A DNA stretch of 12,569 nt from Actinomycetota bacterium (GCA_005883295.1 VAWV01000141.1:1-12569), one strand, 5' to 3'; shown: positions 1 to 6,493, counted from the first letter of the stretch. Notes: generated by a model not told the origin, from the letters alone. Made by a program: numbers and translations.

Positions 1-802
1 GCTGCGGCCTGCGCTCCTCGCGCGCGCAGCGGAGCGCCTCGGTCACGCAGGCGTGCACGTCGAGCACGTCCATCCCGTTGCAGCGCGACCCGGGGACGCC
101 GAAGCCGGCGGACTTCTTGGACAGGTCCGTGACCGCGGAGTGGCGCTCCAGCGCCGTGCCCATCCCGAACTGGTTGTTGACCACGAGGAAGACGACCGGC
201 AGTTGCCACAGGGCGGCGAGATTCATGGTCTCGCCGAAGGTGCCCTGGTTGCTCGCGCCGTCGCCAAGCATGCACAGCACGGCGTCCTCGGTCTCTCGGT
301 AATCGCAGGCGAGGGCGACGCCCGCTGCCAGCGGCAGGTTCCCGCCCACGATCCCGTAGCCGCCGAGGAAGCGGCGTTCGTAGTCGAAGAGGTGCATCGA
401 GCCGCCCCGCCCCTTGGAGCAGCCGTCCACGCGCCCGAACAGCTCGGCCATCACGGCGTTCGGTGACGTGCCGCGGGCGATGGCCTGGCCGTGCTCCCGG
501 TAGGTCGAGAGCAGGTAGTCGCCGTCGCGGATCGCGTCGACGGCGCCCACGATCGTGGCCTCCTCGCCGATGCAGAGGTGGAGGAAGCCGCCGATCTTCG
601 CCTTCGCGTACATCTCCCCGGCGCGCTCCTCGAACCGCCGGATGAGCATCATCCGCTCCAGGATCCGGCGCGTGGTGTCGGCGTCGGGGAGCGAGCGCGC
701 AGAGCCGACGTCCTCGGGCGGCCGCCGTGGGGCGCCCTCGGTCCGGCCGCCGCCGTCTGTTCCGTCCGGCTCGGCGGCCCTGGTCCTGTCCTCCACCTCC
801 AT
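1..802 (-). CDS. pdhA: 2-oxoacid dehydrogenase E1 component, alpha subunit (pyruvate dehydrogenase type), 3' end outside window
   Basis: TPP-dependent decarboxylase subunit of a pyruvate (or branched-chain 2-oxoacid/acetoin) dehydrogenase complex; cytoplasmic. The first 267 residues are present and the frame stays open to the window edge. Visible are YREHG (101-105), KGRGGSMHLF (130-139), and the TPP/Mg motif that begins LGDGASN (179-185) and ends VVNN (207-210). These are the standard E1-alpha signatures. The substrate cannot be settled from this fragment; pyruvate is favoured because lpd lies close by. The first 40 residues are polar, low in complexity and poorly conserved. The start is the ATG at 802 with a modest AGG seven bases upstream. 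The same frame stays open further upstream to another ATG at 922, which would add 40 residues including a hydrophobic stretch. E1-beta and E2 probably lie beyond the left edge (inference). Confidence 0.93.
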   Translation of the reverse strand, partial: MEVEDRTRAAEPDGTDGGGRTEGAPRRPPEDVGSARSLPDADTTRRILERMMLIRRFEERAGEMYAKAKIGGFLHLCIGEEATIVGAVDAIRDGDYLLSTYREHGQAIARGTSPNAVMAELFGRVDGCSKGRGGSMHLFDYERRFLGGYGIVGGNLPLAAGVALACDYRETEDAVLCMLGDGASNQGTFGETMNLAALWQLPVVFLVVNNQFGMGTALERHSAVTDLSKKSAGFGVPGSRCNGMDVLDVHACVTEALRCAREERRPQ

Positions 803-989
803 CGAACCTGACGTTACTCCCTCACCGGAGGTGCTCCGGGCGCTGAGCAGGGCGAAGACCGCGACGAGAAGCCTGATCAGCGCGCGCGCGGGCGCGACGA
901 GCAATGCGGCGACGCGACGCATGCCCGAATGCTCGCGCCCGGCCCGGACGCTCGCTATTTGCGATCGCGAGGATGGCGTGCGGCAGCGC

Positions 990-1030
990 TGTGTCGACTA
1001 AGGGGGCCTATGGCCCCTCTAGGTGACACA
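990..1030. repeat. long imperfect inverted repeat, possible terminator or operator
   Basis: Two 19-nt arms around a 3-nt TAT loop. The outer arms are TGTGTC/GACACA and the inner arms GGGGCC/GGCCCC; 15 of 19 positions match, and two more can form G-U pairs in a plus-strand transcript. It lies 23 nt past the stop of the DsbA-like gene and about 190 nt upstream of the E1-alpha start, both on the minus strand. No T-run follows on either side, so it is not a textbook intrinsic terminator. It could end the thiE-to-DsbA transcript, act as an RNA-stabilising hairpin, or be a regulator site for E1-alpha. The rest of 803-1053 shows no convincing gene apart from the in-frame extension noted for E1-alpha. 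Confidence 0.5.
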
Positions 1031-1053
1031 GCGGCGCGCGAACCGGAGGGCAG

Positions 1054-1536
1054 TCAGGCCGATCCCGCCGCCGTTATTGCCTCTGTTCCTGTCCACGTTT
1101 GTCCCCCGACCACGATCGCGGGGACAACCTGCACGCCGAGGGCCGCAGCTCGCGCAGCCGCCGCCTCCAGAGCGTCCGAAATGCGCCGGCTCTCGACCCC
1201 CTTGACGACCGCCCGGGGATGCAGCTCACACGCCGCGGCGGCGATGAGGACGTTGTCCATCTGCCCGAGGTCCCGTCCCGCGAGGAATGCCTGCCGCATC
1301 GCCGCCAGCGAGAACGCCACCGCGCGCCCGGTCTCCTTCGCGAACGTGGCTCCGAGCATCGCCAGCCGCGAGTCGAACGGGAAGGGCTCGGGCCACCGCA
1401 GCCGCGGCTGACCGAGCGACGCGGCGCAGGCCTTCACAGCGGCCCTGTCGACGTCGCCCGAAGGCAGGTGCACGGGCAGCCACTCGGCCCGCCCGCCAAT
1501 CGCCTCGCCGGCCAACCAGGACCACGGCGAGCCCAC
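1054..1536 (-). CDS. DsbA / 2-hydroxychromene-2-carboxylate isomerase-like thioredoxin-fold protein
   Basis: Thioredoxin-fold protein of the DsbA/HCCA-isomerase/GST-kappa family; cytoplasmic, as no signal peptide is seen. The active-site position reads GSPWSW where a disulfide oxidase would have CPWC. Both cysteines are thus replaced by serine, favouring a glutathione- or thiol-dependent isomerase/transferase-like role, or a redox-inactive one, over disulfide exchange. The helical insert (FAKETGRAVAFSL, FLAGRDLGQMDNVL) and the cis-proline loop QVVPAIVVGGQTWTG near the C terminus fit the family. The only ordinary start codon is the GTG at 1536, given here. It has no Shine-Dalgarno and removes the first beta-strand, which reads SLFLYDV just upstream in frame. 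A start at ACG (1575), overlapping the lpd stop by 8 nt, would give a complete fold of 173 residues. The gene directly follows lpd. The substrate is unknown. Confidence 0.8.
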   Translation of the reverse strand: MGSPWSWLAGEAIGGRAEWLPVHLPSGDVDRAAVKACAASLGQPRLRWPEPFPFDSRLAMLGATFAKETGRAVAFSLAAMRQAFLAGRDLGQMDNVLIAAAACELHPRAVVKGVESRRISDALEAAAARAAALGVQVVPAIVVGGQTWTGTEAITAAGSA

Positions 1537-1567
1537 GTCGTAGAGGAAGAGGGAGCGGTCCGCCGCG

Positions 1568-2950
1568 CTATCCGTGGATCAACCAGCCGTCCGCGGCTCG
1601 GGCTGCCTCCATCACGGCCTCGGCGAACGTCGGGTGCGGGTGGATGGTGCGCGCGACCTCGCCGTAACCGCCCTCGAGCGCCTGCGAGTTCACGAGCTCC
1701 TGGATCAGGTCGGCGGCCTTTGCGCAGACGATGTGGCCGCCGATGAGCTCCCCGTACTCGCGATCGCCTATCAGCTTGATCATGCCCACGCGGTCGCCGT
1801 ACACGAGCGGCGCCCCAACCGCTCCCACGGGGATCTTGCCCACCACCACGTCCCGGCCCTCATCCCTGGCCGCCTTCTCGGTGAGGCCGAAGCTCGCCAC
1901 CTGGGGGTGGCAGAAGGTCGCCGCCGGCACGAAGCGGTAGTCGATCGGGTGGGTCTCCTGGCCGGCCGCCGCCTCCACCGCGATGACGCCCTCGTCCGAC
2001 GCCTTGTGCGCCAGGGCAGGGCCGGGCACGATGTCGCCGATGGCGAACACCCCCTCGCGCGAGGTGCGCATCGCGCCGTCCACCTGCACGAGGCCCTGCT
2101 CGTCCGTCTTGATCCCCGCCTCCTCCAGGCCCAGCCCCTCGAAGTCCGGGCCCCGGCCGGCGGCGAGGCAGACGTAGTCGAACTTCCGCTCGTCGCCCCC
2201 GTAGCGCAGCGTCACGCCGTCGTCCCCGGCCTCGGCGGCCTCGATGTTCGCGCCGGTCACTATCTCCACGTTCTGCTTGCGGATCTCGCGCGCGCAGGCC
2301 TTCGCGATCTCCTCGTCCTCGAGGGGCAGGATCCGGTCCAGCGCCTCCAGAAGCACGACCTCGGTGCCGAGCCGCCCGAACGCGGACGCCACCTCGGTCC
2401 CCGATGCCCCCGCGCCGATCACGGCCAGGGAGCCGGGCAGCTCCTGGAGCGCCCACGCCGTCTCCGTGCCGAGCACCCGGCCTCCGAAGGTCAGGCCGAG
2501 TATGGGCTTGGGCACCGAGCCGGTGGCCAGCACCACGTTCCGCGCCTCGATCTCCGTTCCGTCCTTGGCCGCGCCGATCCGCACGTTCGCGTCCTCGGTG
2601 AGGGCGGCGTGCCCCTCGATCACGTCGACCTTGTTCTTCTTCATCAGCCCGCCCACGCCCCCGGTGAGCGTCTTGATGACGTTGTCGCGGTGGGCCGCGA
2701 CGCCTGCGAAGTCCACCGACACCCCGTCCACCTGGATGCCGAAGTCGCCGCCGTGCTGGACCTCGGTCATCACGTCGGCGGCGCGCAGAACTGCCTTGGC
2801 CGGTATGCACGCCACGTTCAGGCAGCGGCCGCCGATCCTGTCCTTCTCGGCGATCGCGGTGCGCATTCCCAGCTGCGCGGAGCGGATGGCGGCGACGTAG
2901 CCACCGGGCCCGGAGCCGATGACCACGCAGTCGTAGCTCGTATCCGCCAT
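1568..2950 (-). CDS. lpd: dihydrolipoamide dehydrogenase (E3)
   Basis: FAD-dependent enzyme that reoxidises the dihydrolipoyl group of 2-oxoacid dehydrogenase complexes and passes electrons to NAD+; cytoplasmic. 460 residues, normal for the family. In order: FAD-binding GSGPGG (12-17); redox disulfide C43/C48 in GGRCLNVACIPAK; NAD-binding VIGAGASGTEVAS; second FAD motif AIGDIVPGPALAHKAS; and the C-terminal active-site HPTFAE with His439 and Glu444. The redox motif differs from the usual GGTCLNVGCIPSK at three places but keeps both cysteines. The start is the ATG at 2950, giving MADTSYD just before the first beta-strand. A TTG at 2971 in the same frame would overlap the thioesterase stop by 8 nt and add seven residues. 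The upstream neighbour is a thioesterase, the downstream one the DsbA-like gene, and E1-alpha comes next. Confidence 0.97.
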   Translation of the reverse strand: MADTSYDCVVIGSGPGGYVAAIRSAQLGMRTAIAEKDRIGGRCLNVACIPAKAVLRAADVMTEVQHGGDFGIQVDGVSVDFAGVAAHRDNVIKTLTGGVGGLMKKNKVDVIEGHAALTEDANVRIGAAKDGTEIEARNVVLATGSVPKPILGLTFGGRVLGTETAWALQELPGSLAVIGAGASGTEVASAFGRLGTEVVLLEALDRILPLEDEEIAKACAREIRKQNVEIVTGANIEAAEAGDDGVTLRYGGDERKFDYVCLAAGRGPDFEGLGLEEAGIKTDEQGLVQVDGAMRTSREGVFAIGDIVPGPALAHKASDEGVIAVEAAAGQETHPIDYRFVPAATFCHPQVASFGLTEKAARDEGRDVVVGKIPVGAVGAPLVYGDRVGMIKLIGDREYGELIGGHIVCAKAADLIQELVNSQALEGGYGEVARTIHPHPTFAEAVMEAARAADGWLIHG

Positions 2951-2963
2951 GCCGCCGGGCAGG

Positions 2964-3392
2964 CTATCCAAGCAGTGGTGCGATCCGGTCGCGGACTTCG
3001 TCGGGCAGCGGGCGCGGCTCGCCGGCGCCGTAGTCGTATCCGACCAGCGTCCCCCAGCCGTCCGCCACCAGCCGGTCGTCGGCCTCGACCCGCATCTCGA
3101 ACCCCAGCCGGAGGCTGGAGCGCTTCATCTCGAGCGGGCGGATCCAGGTGCGGATCTCGTCCCCGAAGAACGCCGGCGCGCGATACGCGATGTGGCACTC
3201 CGCGAAGATGAATCCGAACGCCCGGCGGCTGCCGGGAGCGTGGCCCGGGAGCGCGTGGCTGAACCAGTCGATCCGAGCGGTCTCGAAGAAACGCAGGAAC
3301 TCGACGTTGTTCATGTGCTGCATCGCGTCGAGGTCGCCGAAGCGCACCCTCTGCACCGTCGAGAACCCGTCTCGCCCGCGCTCGGAGCTCAA
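2964..3392 (-). CDS. acyl-CoA thioesterase, hot-dog fold (4HBT/YbgC-like)
   Basis: Small hot-dog-fold thioesterase, 142 residues, as expected for the 4HBT family; it hydrolyses an acyl-CoA or acyl-ACP thioester in the cytoplasm, substrate not known. The signature region has RFGDLDAMQHMNN (17-29) followed by FFETAR. Asp22 is the likely catalytic acid, and His26/Asn28/Asn29 match the conserved loop before the long helix. The frame stays open much further upstream, but the start chosen is TTG at 3392. It overlaps the TGA of the membrane-protein gene as TTGA, the usual sign of translational coupling, and has a GGAG about 11 nt upstream. Residues upstream of it are low-complexity and overlap the neighbour. 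It ends 13 nt before the lpd ATG. Confidence 0.88.
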   Translation of the reverse strand: MSSERGRDGFSTVQRVRFGDLDAMQHMNNVEFLRFFETARIDWFSHALPGHAPGSRRAFGFIFAECHIAYRAPAFFGDEIRTWIRPLEMKRSSLRLGFEMRVEADDRLVADGWGTLVGYDYGAGEPRPLPDEVRDRIAPLLG

Positions 3393-3892
3393 CGCGGCCG
3401 ACGCTCCGGCATCTGGATCCTCGCGAGCGCCTTGACCAGGAACCAGAACAGCGCGCCGCACGGAGCCAGGACCGCCATGCAGATGAGGACGGTGGTGAGG
3501 TTGCTCGCCTTCAGCGCGAGCAGCGAGAAGAACAGCATCGCGATCACCAGCACCGCCTGCATCCCGAGCACGGCCCAGTAGCGGCCGCGCCACATGCCCG
3601 CGGCCGCGATGCCCATCAGCGCCGAGTAGCTCAGGACGCCGGCTGTGGCGGGCCGCTTCCCGCCGATCTTGGCGCCGGCCAGGAAGGCGACGATGTTGGC
3701 CACCGCGAGCCCCGTGGCGAGCAGCGCCGCCACGGTCACGGCCCCCGGGCGCTCGCCCTCGCGCAGCGGCTTCAGCGCCGCGCGAGCGGCGGCGTCCTTG
3801 GCCTCCGAGCGCGACCCGCGTGCCGCGGGCTGCGGGCGCGCCGGTGGTGGGCGCCGCGCCCGGTGCTCGCGCCGCCTAGCGCGCCGGCCCAA
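3389..3892 (-). CDS. small four-helix integral membrane protein, function unknown
   Basis: Not recognised as a named family. 167 residues. The N-terminal 50 residues are cytoplasmic-looking, rich in Arg, Pro and Ala, with a charged stretch REGERPG just before the membrane part. Four likely transmembrane helices follow at about 50-73, 82-100, 104-127 and 132-154, with a basic tail ending MPERRPR. By the positive-inside rule, both ends are probably cytoplasmic. The start is inferred as TTG at 3892, which overlaps the end of thiE by 17 nt; no ATG or GTG occurs near the thiE stop in this frame. A later start would leave the membrane part intact, so the N-terminal region is the least certain. Sitting between thiE and a thioesterase, it is most simply a co-transcribed gene of unknown role; transport of a thiamine precursor is possible but unsupported. 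Confidence 0.7.
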   Translation of the reverse strand: MGRRARRREHRARRPPPARPQPAARGSRSEAKDAAARAALKPLREGERPGAVTVAALLATGLAVANIVAFLAGAKIGGKRPATAGVLSYSALMGIAAAGMWRGRYWAVLGMQAVLVIAMLFFSLLALKASNLTTVLICMAVLAPCGALFWFLVKALARIQMPERRPR

Positions 3893-4529
3893 TCGCGGCC
3901 TCCTGCTCCAGCGCGGTGCGGAGCGCGTGCGCCGCCATGGCCGGATCGGCGGCGTCGCGTATCGCGCGCACGACCACGACCCGGCGCGCCCCGGCGGCGG
4001 CGACCTGGGCGACGTTCCCGGGGTCGATCCCGCCGATCGCGAACCACGGCTTCGACGCGACCGAGCCGGCGTGGCGCACCAGCTCCAACCCGACCGCCGG
4101 CCGGCCGGGCTTCGTGGGTGTCTCGTGCACGGGCCCAACCGCGTAGTAGTCGGCGCTCGACTCCTCCGCCGCGGCGATCTGCTCCGCCGAGTGCGTGGAC
4201 AGGCCGATGGCGAGGGCATCGCCCACCTCCGCGCGAACCTCCTCCACGGGCGCGTCGTCCTGCCCGAGGTGCACGCCGTCCGCGCCGCACTCGAGCGCCA
4301 GGTCGGGCCGGTCGTTCACGAGGAAGAGGGCGCCGTGCCGGTGGCAGAGCTCGCGCAGCTCGCATCCGGCGGAGACCACTGCCGTGTCGGGCGCCGTCTT
4401 GTCGCGGAGCTGAACCATGTCGGCGCCACCGCGCAGGGCCGGCGCCACCACATCGGCGGCCGCCACCTCGAGCACCAGGTACACGCGGGCGGCCTCGAGC
4501 CGCGCGCACACATCGCCGCGATCGATCAC
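3876..4529 (-). CDS. thiE: thiamine phosphate synthase
   Basis: Joins hydroxymethylpyrimidine diphosphate and the thiazole phosphate carboxylate to make thiamine phosphate; cytoplasmic TIM barrel. 217 residues, normal length. Family motifs in order: QLRDK (40-44); NDRPDLA (72-78) followed by GADGVHLGQDD (82-92); the GLSTHS loop; DYYAVGPVHETPTK; and near the C terminus FAIGGIDPGN and VVVVRAI. The start is GTG at 4529 with CAGGA about 9 nt upstream. No THI-box sequence (CTGAGA ... CCTGATC) is found before it, unlike the thiO operon on the other strand. It follows the glycosidase-like gene after a hairpin and overlaps the membrane-protein gene. Placing TPP synthesis next to TPP-dependent E1-alpha and lpd may reflect linked expression (inference). 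Confidence 0.96.
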   Translation of the reverse strand: MIDRGDVCARLEAARVYLVLEVAAADVVAPALRGGADMVQLRDKTAPDTAVVSAGCELRELCHRHGALFLVNDRPDLALECGADGVHLGQDDAPVEEVRAEVGDALAIGLSTHSAEQIAAAEESSADYYAVGPVHETPTKPGRPAVGLELVRHAGSVASKPWFAIGGIDPGNVAQVAAAGARRVVVVRAIRDAADPAMAAHALRTALEQEAAIGPAR

Positions 4530-4545
4530 GCGATTGATCCTGACA

Positions 4546-4565
4546 GAGCGCCCGCGGGGCGCCTC
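4546..4565 (-). terminator. GC-rich hairpin between the glycosidase-like gene and thiE
   Basis: On the minus strand the stem GAG-GCGCCC pairs with GGGCGC-CTC across a three-base CGC loop with one bulged base. It begins 7 nt after the TAG of the glycosidase-like gene and ends about 16 nt before the thiE start. There is no following U-run, so read-through into thiE is likely. It may be a weak terminator or a 3' end stabiliser that separates expression of the two genes. Confidence 0.45.
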
Positions 4566-4571
4566 AGGCCA

Positions 4572-6038
4572 CTAGTGATGAACGTTCGCTGTGCGGCTCT
4601 TCCCGCCCGGGAAGACGAACCGGTAGCGGCGCTTGCTGGCGCCGGAGATCGTGAAGACGCGGTCGAAGTAGCCCTCGGAGTTGAGGGCGACCGTGCCGCC
4701 GGGCAGCGCCCCCCACTTGCCGCTGCCGAGCCGCGACTGGATCGTGACGAGCTCGCCGGGAGTCCCGGTGCGGACGCCGCCGAACACCTCGACGACCTTG
4801 CCCGAACGCTCCTGCACGAAGAGCGGAAGTCTGAACGCCGGGTACACGTGCGGCTTCTTCTTGCCGCTGTGCCGTCGCAGGCCCGACTGGAACCCGCCGC
4901 TCTGCCCTGGGTCGTCCACCAGCGGATATTGCGAGTACGAGGCCACGCGCGGATTGCGGTAGGCGAGCCACTCGGCCTCGCCCATGTAGCCCGGGATCCT
5001 CTTGAGGGGCGCCGCGTACTGATCGGGCGGATCGGACTGGAAGCCGAACTCGGTGACCCAGACCGGCAGCCGGTGGACCTTGAAGCGATGCTCGTTTGAG
5101 AGCCTGTCGAGGGCACTGAACACGCGGCCGAGGTCGCCGATCGAGGCCTCATCCGAGTTGGGCGCGTGAACGTCCGGACCGCCCGCGTATGTGTATGGGT
5201 GGTACGCGAAGCCGGTGCCGGGGAGCGGTTTGAACCTGTCGCAGCCATGCTCCTTCGCGGTCCTGCCGGAGTACGGGTGGTAGTGGCTGTCCACGCAAGC
5301 CATCTCGCGGAGGAAGGCGATCGGCCGGATCCGGACGCGCTCCTGGCCGGGGCGCGCGAATGGCAGGAGCTCGCCGAACAGGAACTTGTCCCCAGCGTGC
5401 CCGGAAGCCGCGAGGCCGGAGTGCGCGGCGAGCACGAGGCCGCGATAGATGCGCGGCGCCTCGAGCCTGCCGCCCACGTACTGCGGCGCGAGCCAGCTCA
5501 CCAGGTTGGCCTCGTTCCAGACCGACCAGATGATCACGCGCGGGAGGGTGATTCCCCCGCGCTTGAACGAGCCGGAGTAGCGGGTGCCCACGGCCTTCGC
5601 GAAGCGCTTGAACTCCTTCGCCTTGGGCCGCTCCACGTCGCTGCGGCCGCTGGCCCAACGGGGGGCGGGGCCGGCGAGCGACAGGTACGGCTGCATGCCA
5701 CGCGCGACGATCGCCCGCACGACGGCGTCGTACTGGTTCCAGTTGACCGTCGGGTAGTCGTTCGGGTTCGCGCCGTTGAAGCCGTGCGGCCTGTGCTTCT
5801 TCGTGGGCTTCGGCGCGATGTCCCGCCACCTGACCCGCACCTTCACCACGTCCGCGCCGAGCGACTTCATCTCGTTCAGGTACTTGGCGCGGTGGGCGTC
5901 GCTGACCACCACGGTCTGCGCGTCGTCCTCCATGATCGTGACCTGCGAGGTGCTCGCTCCGGCGTGCGCGGGGGCGAGCAGCGCCACCCCCGCCAGGAGC
6001 GCGGCTGGAACGGTCTTGAGGACGTGCAAGGGCTTCAT
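4572..6038 (-). CDS. secreted clan GH-A glycosidase-like protein
   Basis: Predicted extracellular (beta/alpha)8 glycoside hydrolase-like protein, 488 residues. The first 26 residues form a Sec signal peptide (MKPLHVLKTV, a hydrophobic AALLAGVALLAP core, cleavage after AHA). In the barrel, WSVWNEANL carries the Asn176-Glu177 pair typical of the clan GH-A acid/base, and VWVTEFGF carries Glu330 at the nucleophile position. FAYHPYTY is another typical barrel strand. The C-terminal 80 or so residues look like a beta-sandwich accessory domain ending in NVHH. The GH family (5, 39 or a related group) and substrate cannot be told from motifs alone. The start is ATG at 6038; a TTG seven codons earlier is possible. 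No clear Shine-Dalgarno is seen. It is the first gene of the minus-strand run, and thiE begins 42 nt downstream. Confidence 0.82.
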   Translation of the reverse strand: MKPLHVLKTVPAALLAGVALLAPAHAGASTSQVTIMEDDAQTVVVSDAHRAKYLNEMKSLGADVVKVRVRWRDIAPKPTKKHRPHGFNGANPNDYPTVNWNQYDAVVRAIVARGMQPYLSLAGPAPRWASGRSDVERPKAKEFKRFAKAVGTRYSGSFKRGGITLPRVIIWSVWNEANLVSWLAPQYVGGRLEAPRIYRGLVLAAHSGLAASGHAGDKFLFGELLPFARPGQERVRIRPIAFLREMACVDSHYHPYSGRTAKEHGCDRFKPLPGTGFAYHPYTYAGGPDVHAPNSDEASIGDLGRVFSALDRLSNEHRFKVHRLPVWVTEFGFQSDPPDQYAAPLKRIPGYMGEAEWLAYRNPRVASYSQYPLVDDPGQSGGFQSGLRRHSGKKKPHVYPAFRLPLFVQERSGKVVEVFGGVRTGTPGELVTIQSRLGSGKWGALPGGTVALNSEGYFDRVFTISGASKRRYRFVFPGGKSRTANVHH

Positions 6039-6116
6039 CAGGGGTGGCTCGAGAGGCAAGAAGGACGGCGGCCGTGGACGCGGGCGGAGGGTTGCCCCGG
6101 GGTATGTCGAGAGACC

Positions 6117-6156
6117 CGGGCCGCGGCGAACATAACAACGCGGCCCGCGGGTTGTT
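6117..6156. promoter_or_regulatory. overlapping inverted repeats in the divergent intergenic region
   Basis: The 183-nt gap between the divergent glycosidase-like and DUF6458 genes holds two overlapping dyads. CGGGCCGCG (6117-6125) pairs with CGCGGCCCG (6139-6147) across a 13-nt AT-richer loop, and AACAAC (6134-6139) is inverted as GTTGTT (6151-6156). Such a site between divergent starts could be an operator or a leader hairpin for the minus-strand gene. The function is inferred only from position and symmetry. Confidence 0.4.
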
Positions 6157-6181
6157 GCGCCTGCTACCCGTCTTAACGAAG

Positions 6182-6208
6182 TTCCAATCCTCCGCCCCCG
6201 GGTATTCT
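6182..6208 (+). promoter_or_regulatory. candidate promoter for the DUF6458-type gene
   Basis: TATTCT at 6203-6208 resembles a -10 box, with TTCCAA at 6182-6187 as a weak -35 and a 15-nt spacer. Transcription would start close to the GGAGG at 6214-6218, leaving a very short leader before the ATG at 6222. It is a prediction from spacing and base content in an otherwise GC-rich region. Confidence 0.4.
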
Positions 6209-6221
6209 GCGCCGGAGGCCC

Positions 6222-6458
6222 ATGACCATCGGAACGTCAATCGTGCTGATCGCGGTGGGGGCGATCCTCAAGTACGCGGTCACCGCACACGTGTCCGGGA
6301 TCGACCTCCAGACCGTCGGGACGATCCTGATGCTCGTCGGGATCCTTGGGCTGATCCTGTCGCTGATCTACACGTTCGCCTGGTCGGGCGGGACCCGGCG
6401 CCGGGATCGCGACTACTACGAGGCTCCGCCGCCCCCGCCCCCGCGGGACCGCTACTGA
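6222..6458 (+). CDS. DUF6458-type small membrane protein
   Basis: 78 residues with two predicted membrane helices: about 3-22 (TIGTSIVLIAVGAILKYAV) and 32-53 (VGTILMLVGILGLILSLIY). The MTIGTSIVLI start, the ISGIDLQTVG-like linker (here VSGIDLQTVG) and the paired short helices match the actinobacterial family I know as DUF6458, whose role is unknown. The C-terminal tail is cytoplasmic by charge (TRRRDRD), then has a run of seven prolines broken by none and ends in RDRY. The start ATG has GGAGG only 3 nt upstream. The gene stands alone, and the thiamine riboswitch starts 35 nt after its stop. Confidence 0.8.
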   Translation: MTIGTSIVLIAVGAILKYAVTAHVSGIDLQTVGTILMLVGILGLILSLIYTFAWSGGTRRRDRDYYEAPPPPPPRDRY

Positions 6459-6485
6459 GGACGGCGGGCGCTGCGCTCGAGGGCC

Positions 6486-6491
6486 TATCCT
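6486..6491 (+). promoter_or_regulatory. candidate -10 box of the thiamine operon
   Basis: TATCCT just before the riboswitch fits a -10 hexamer (TANNNT). It would put the transcript start at about 6497, at the base of the aptamer. No good -35 is visible, and the alternative of read-through from the DUF6458 gene stays open. Confidence 0.35.
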
Positions 6492-6493
6492 TA

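Noticed and set aside
53..1001. Several plus-strand frames near the left edge
   Set aside because: They lie opposite E1-alpha, whose TPP motif and continuous homology decide the coding strand.
1574..3211. Long open frame of 545 codons on the plus strand, opposite lpd
   Set aside because: It is antisense to a certain lpd gene; high third-position GC removes stops on the opposite strand. The translation is rich in His, Arg and Gly with no recognisable fold.
3393..4219. Long N-terminal extensions of the thioesterase and membrane-protein frames
   Set aside because: The extra residues are Arg/Pro-rich and overlap neighbouring genes; overlapping start/stop signals mark the real starts.
4530..4571. 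Possible second TPP riboswitch before thiE
   Set aside because: The gap is only 42 nt, holds a simple hairpin, and has neither the CTGAGA nor the CCTGATC core.
3645..5099. Open frame of 484 codons on the plus strand, opposite thiE and the glycosidase-like gene
   Set aside because: It crosses three real genes on the other strand and shows no family motif.
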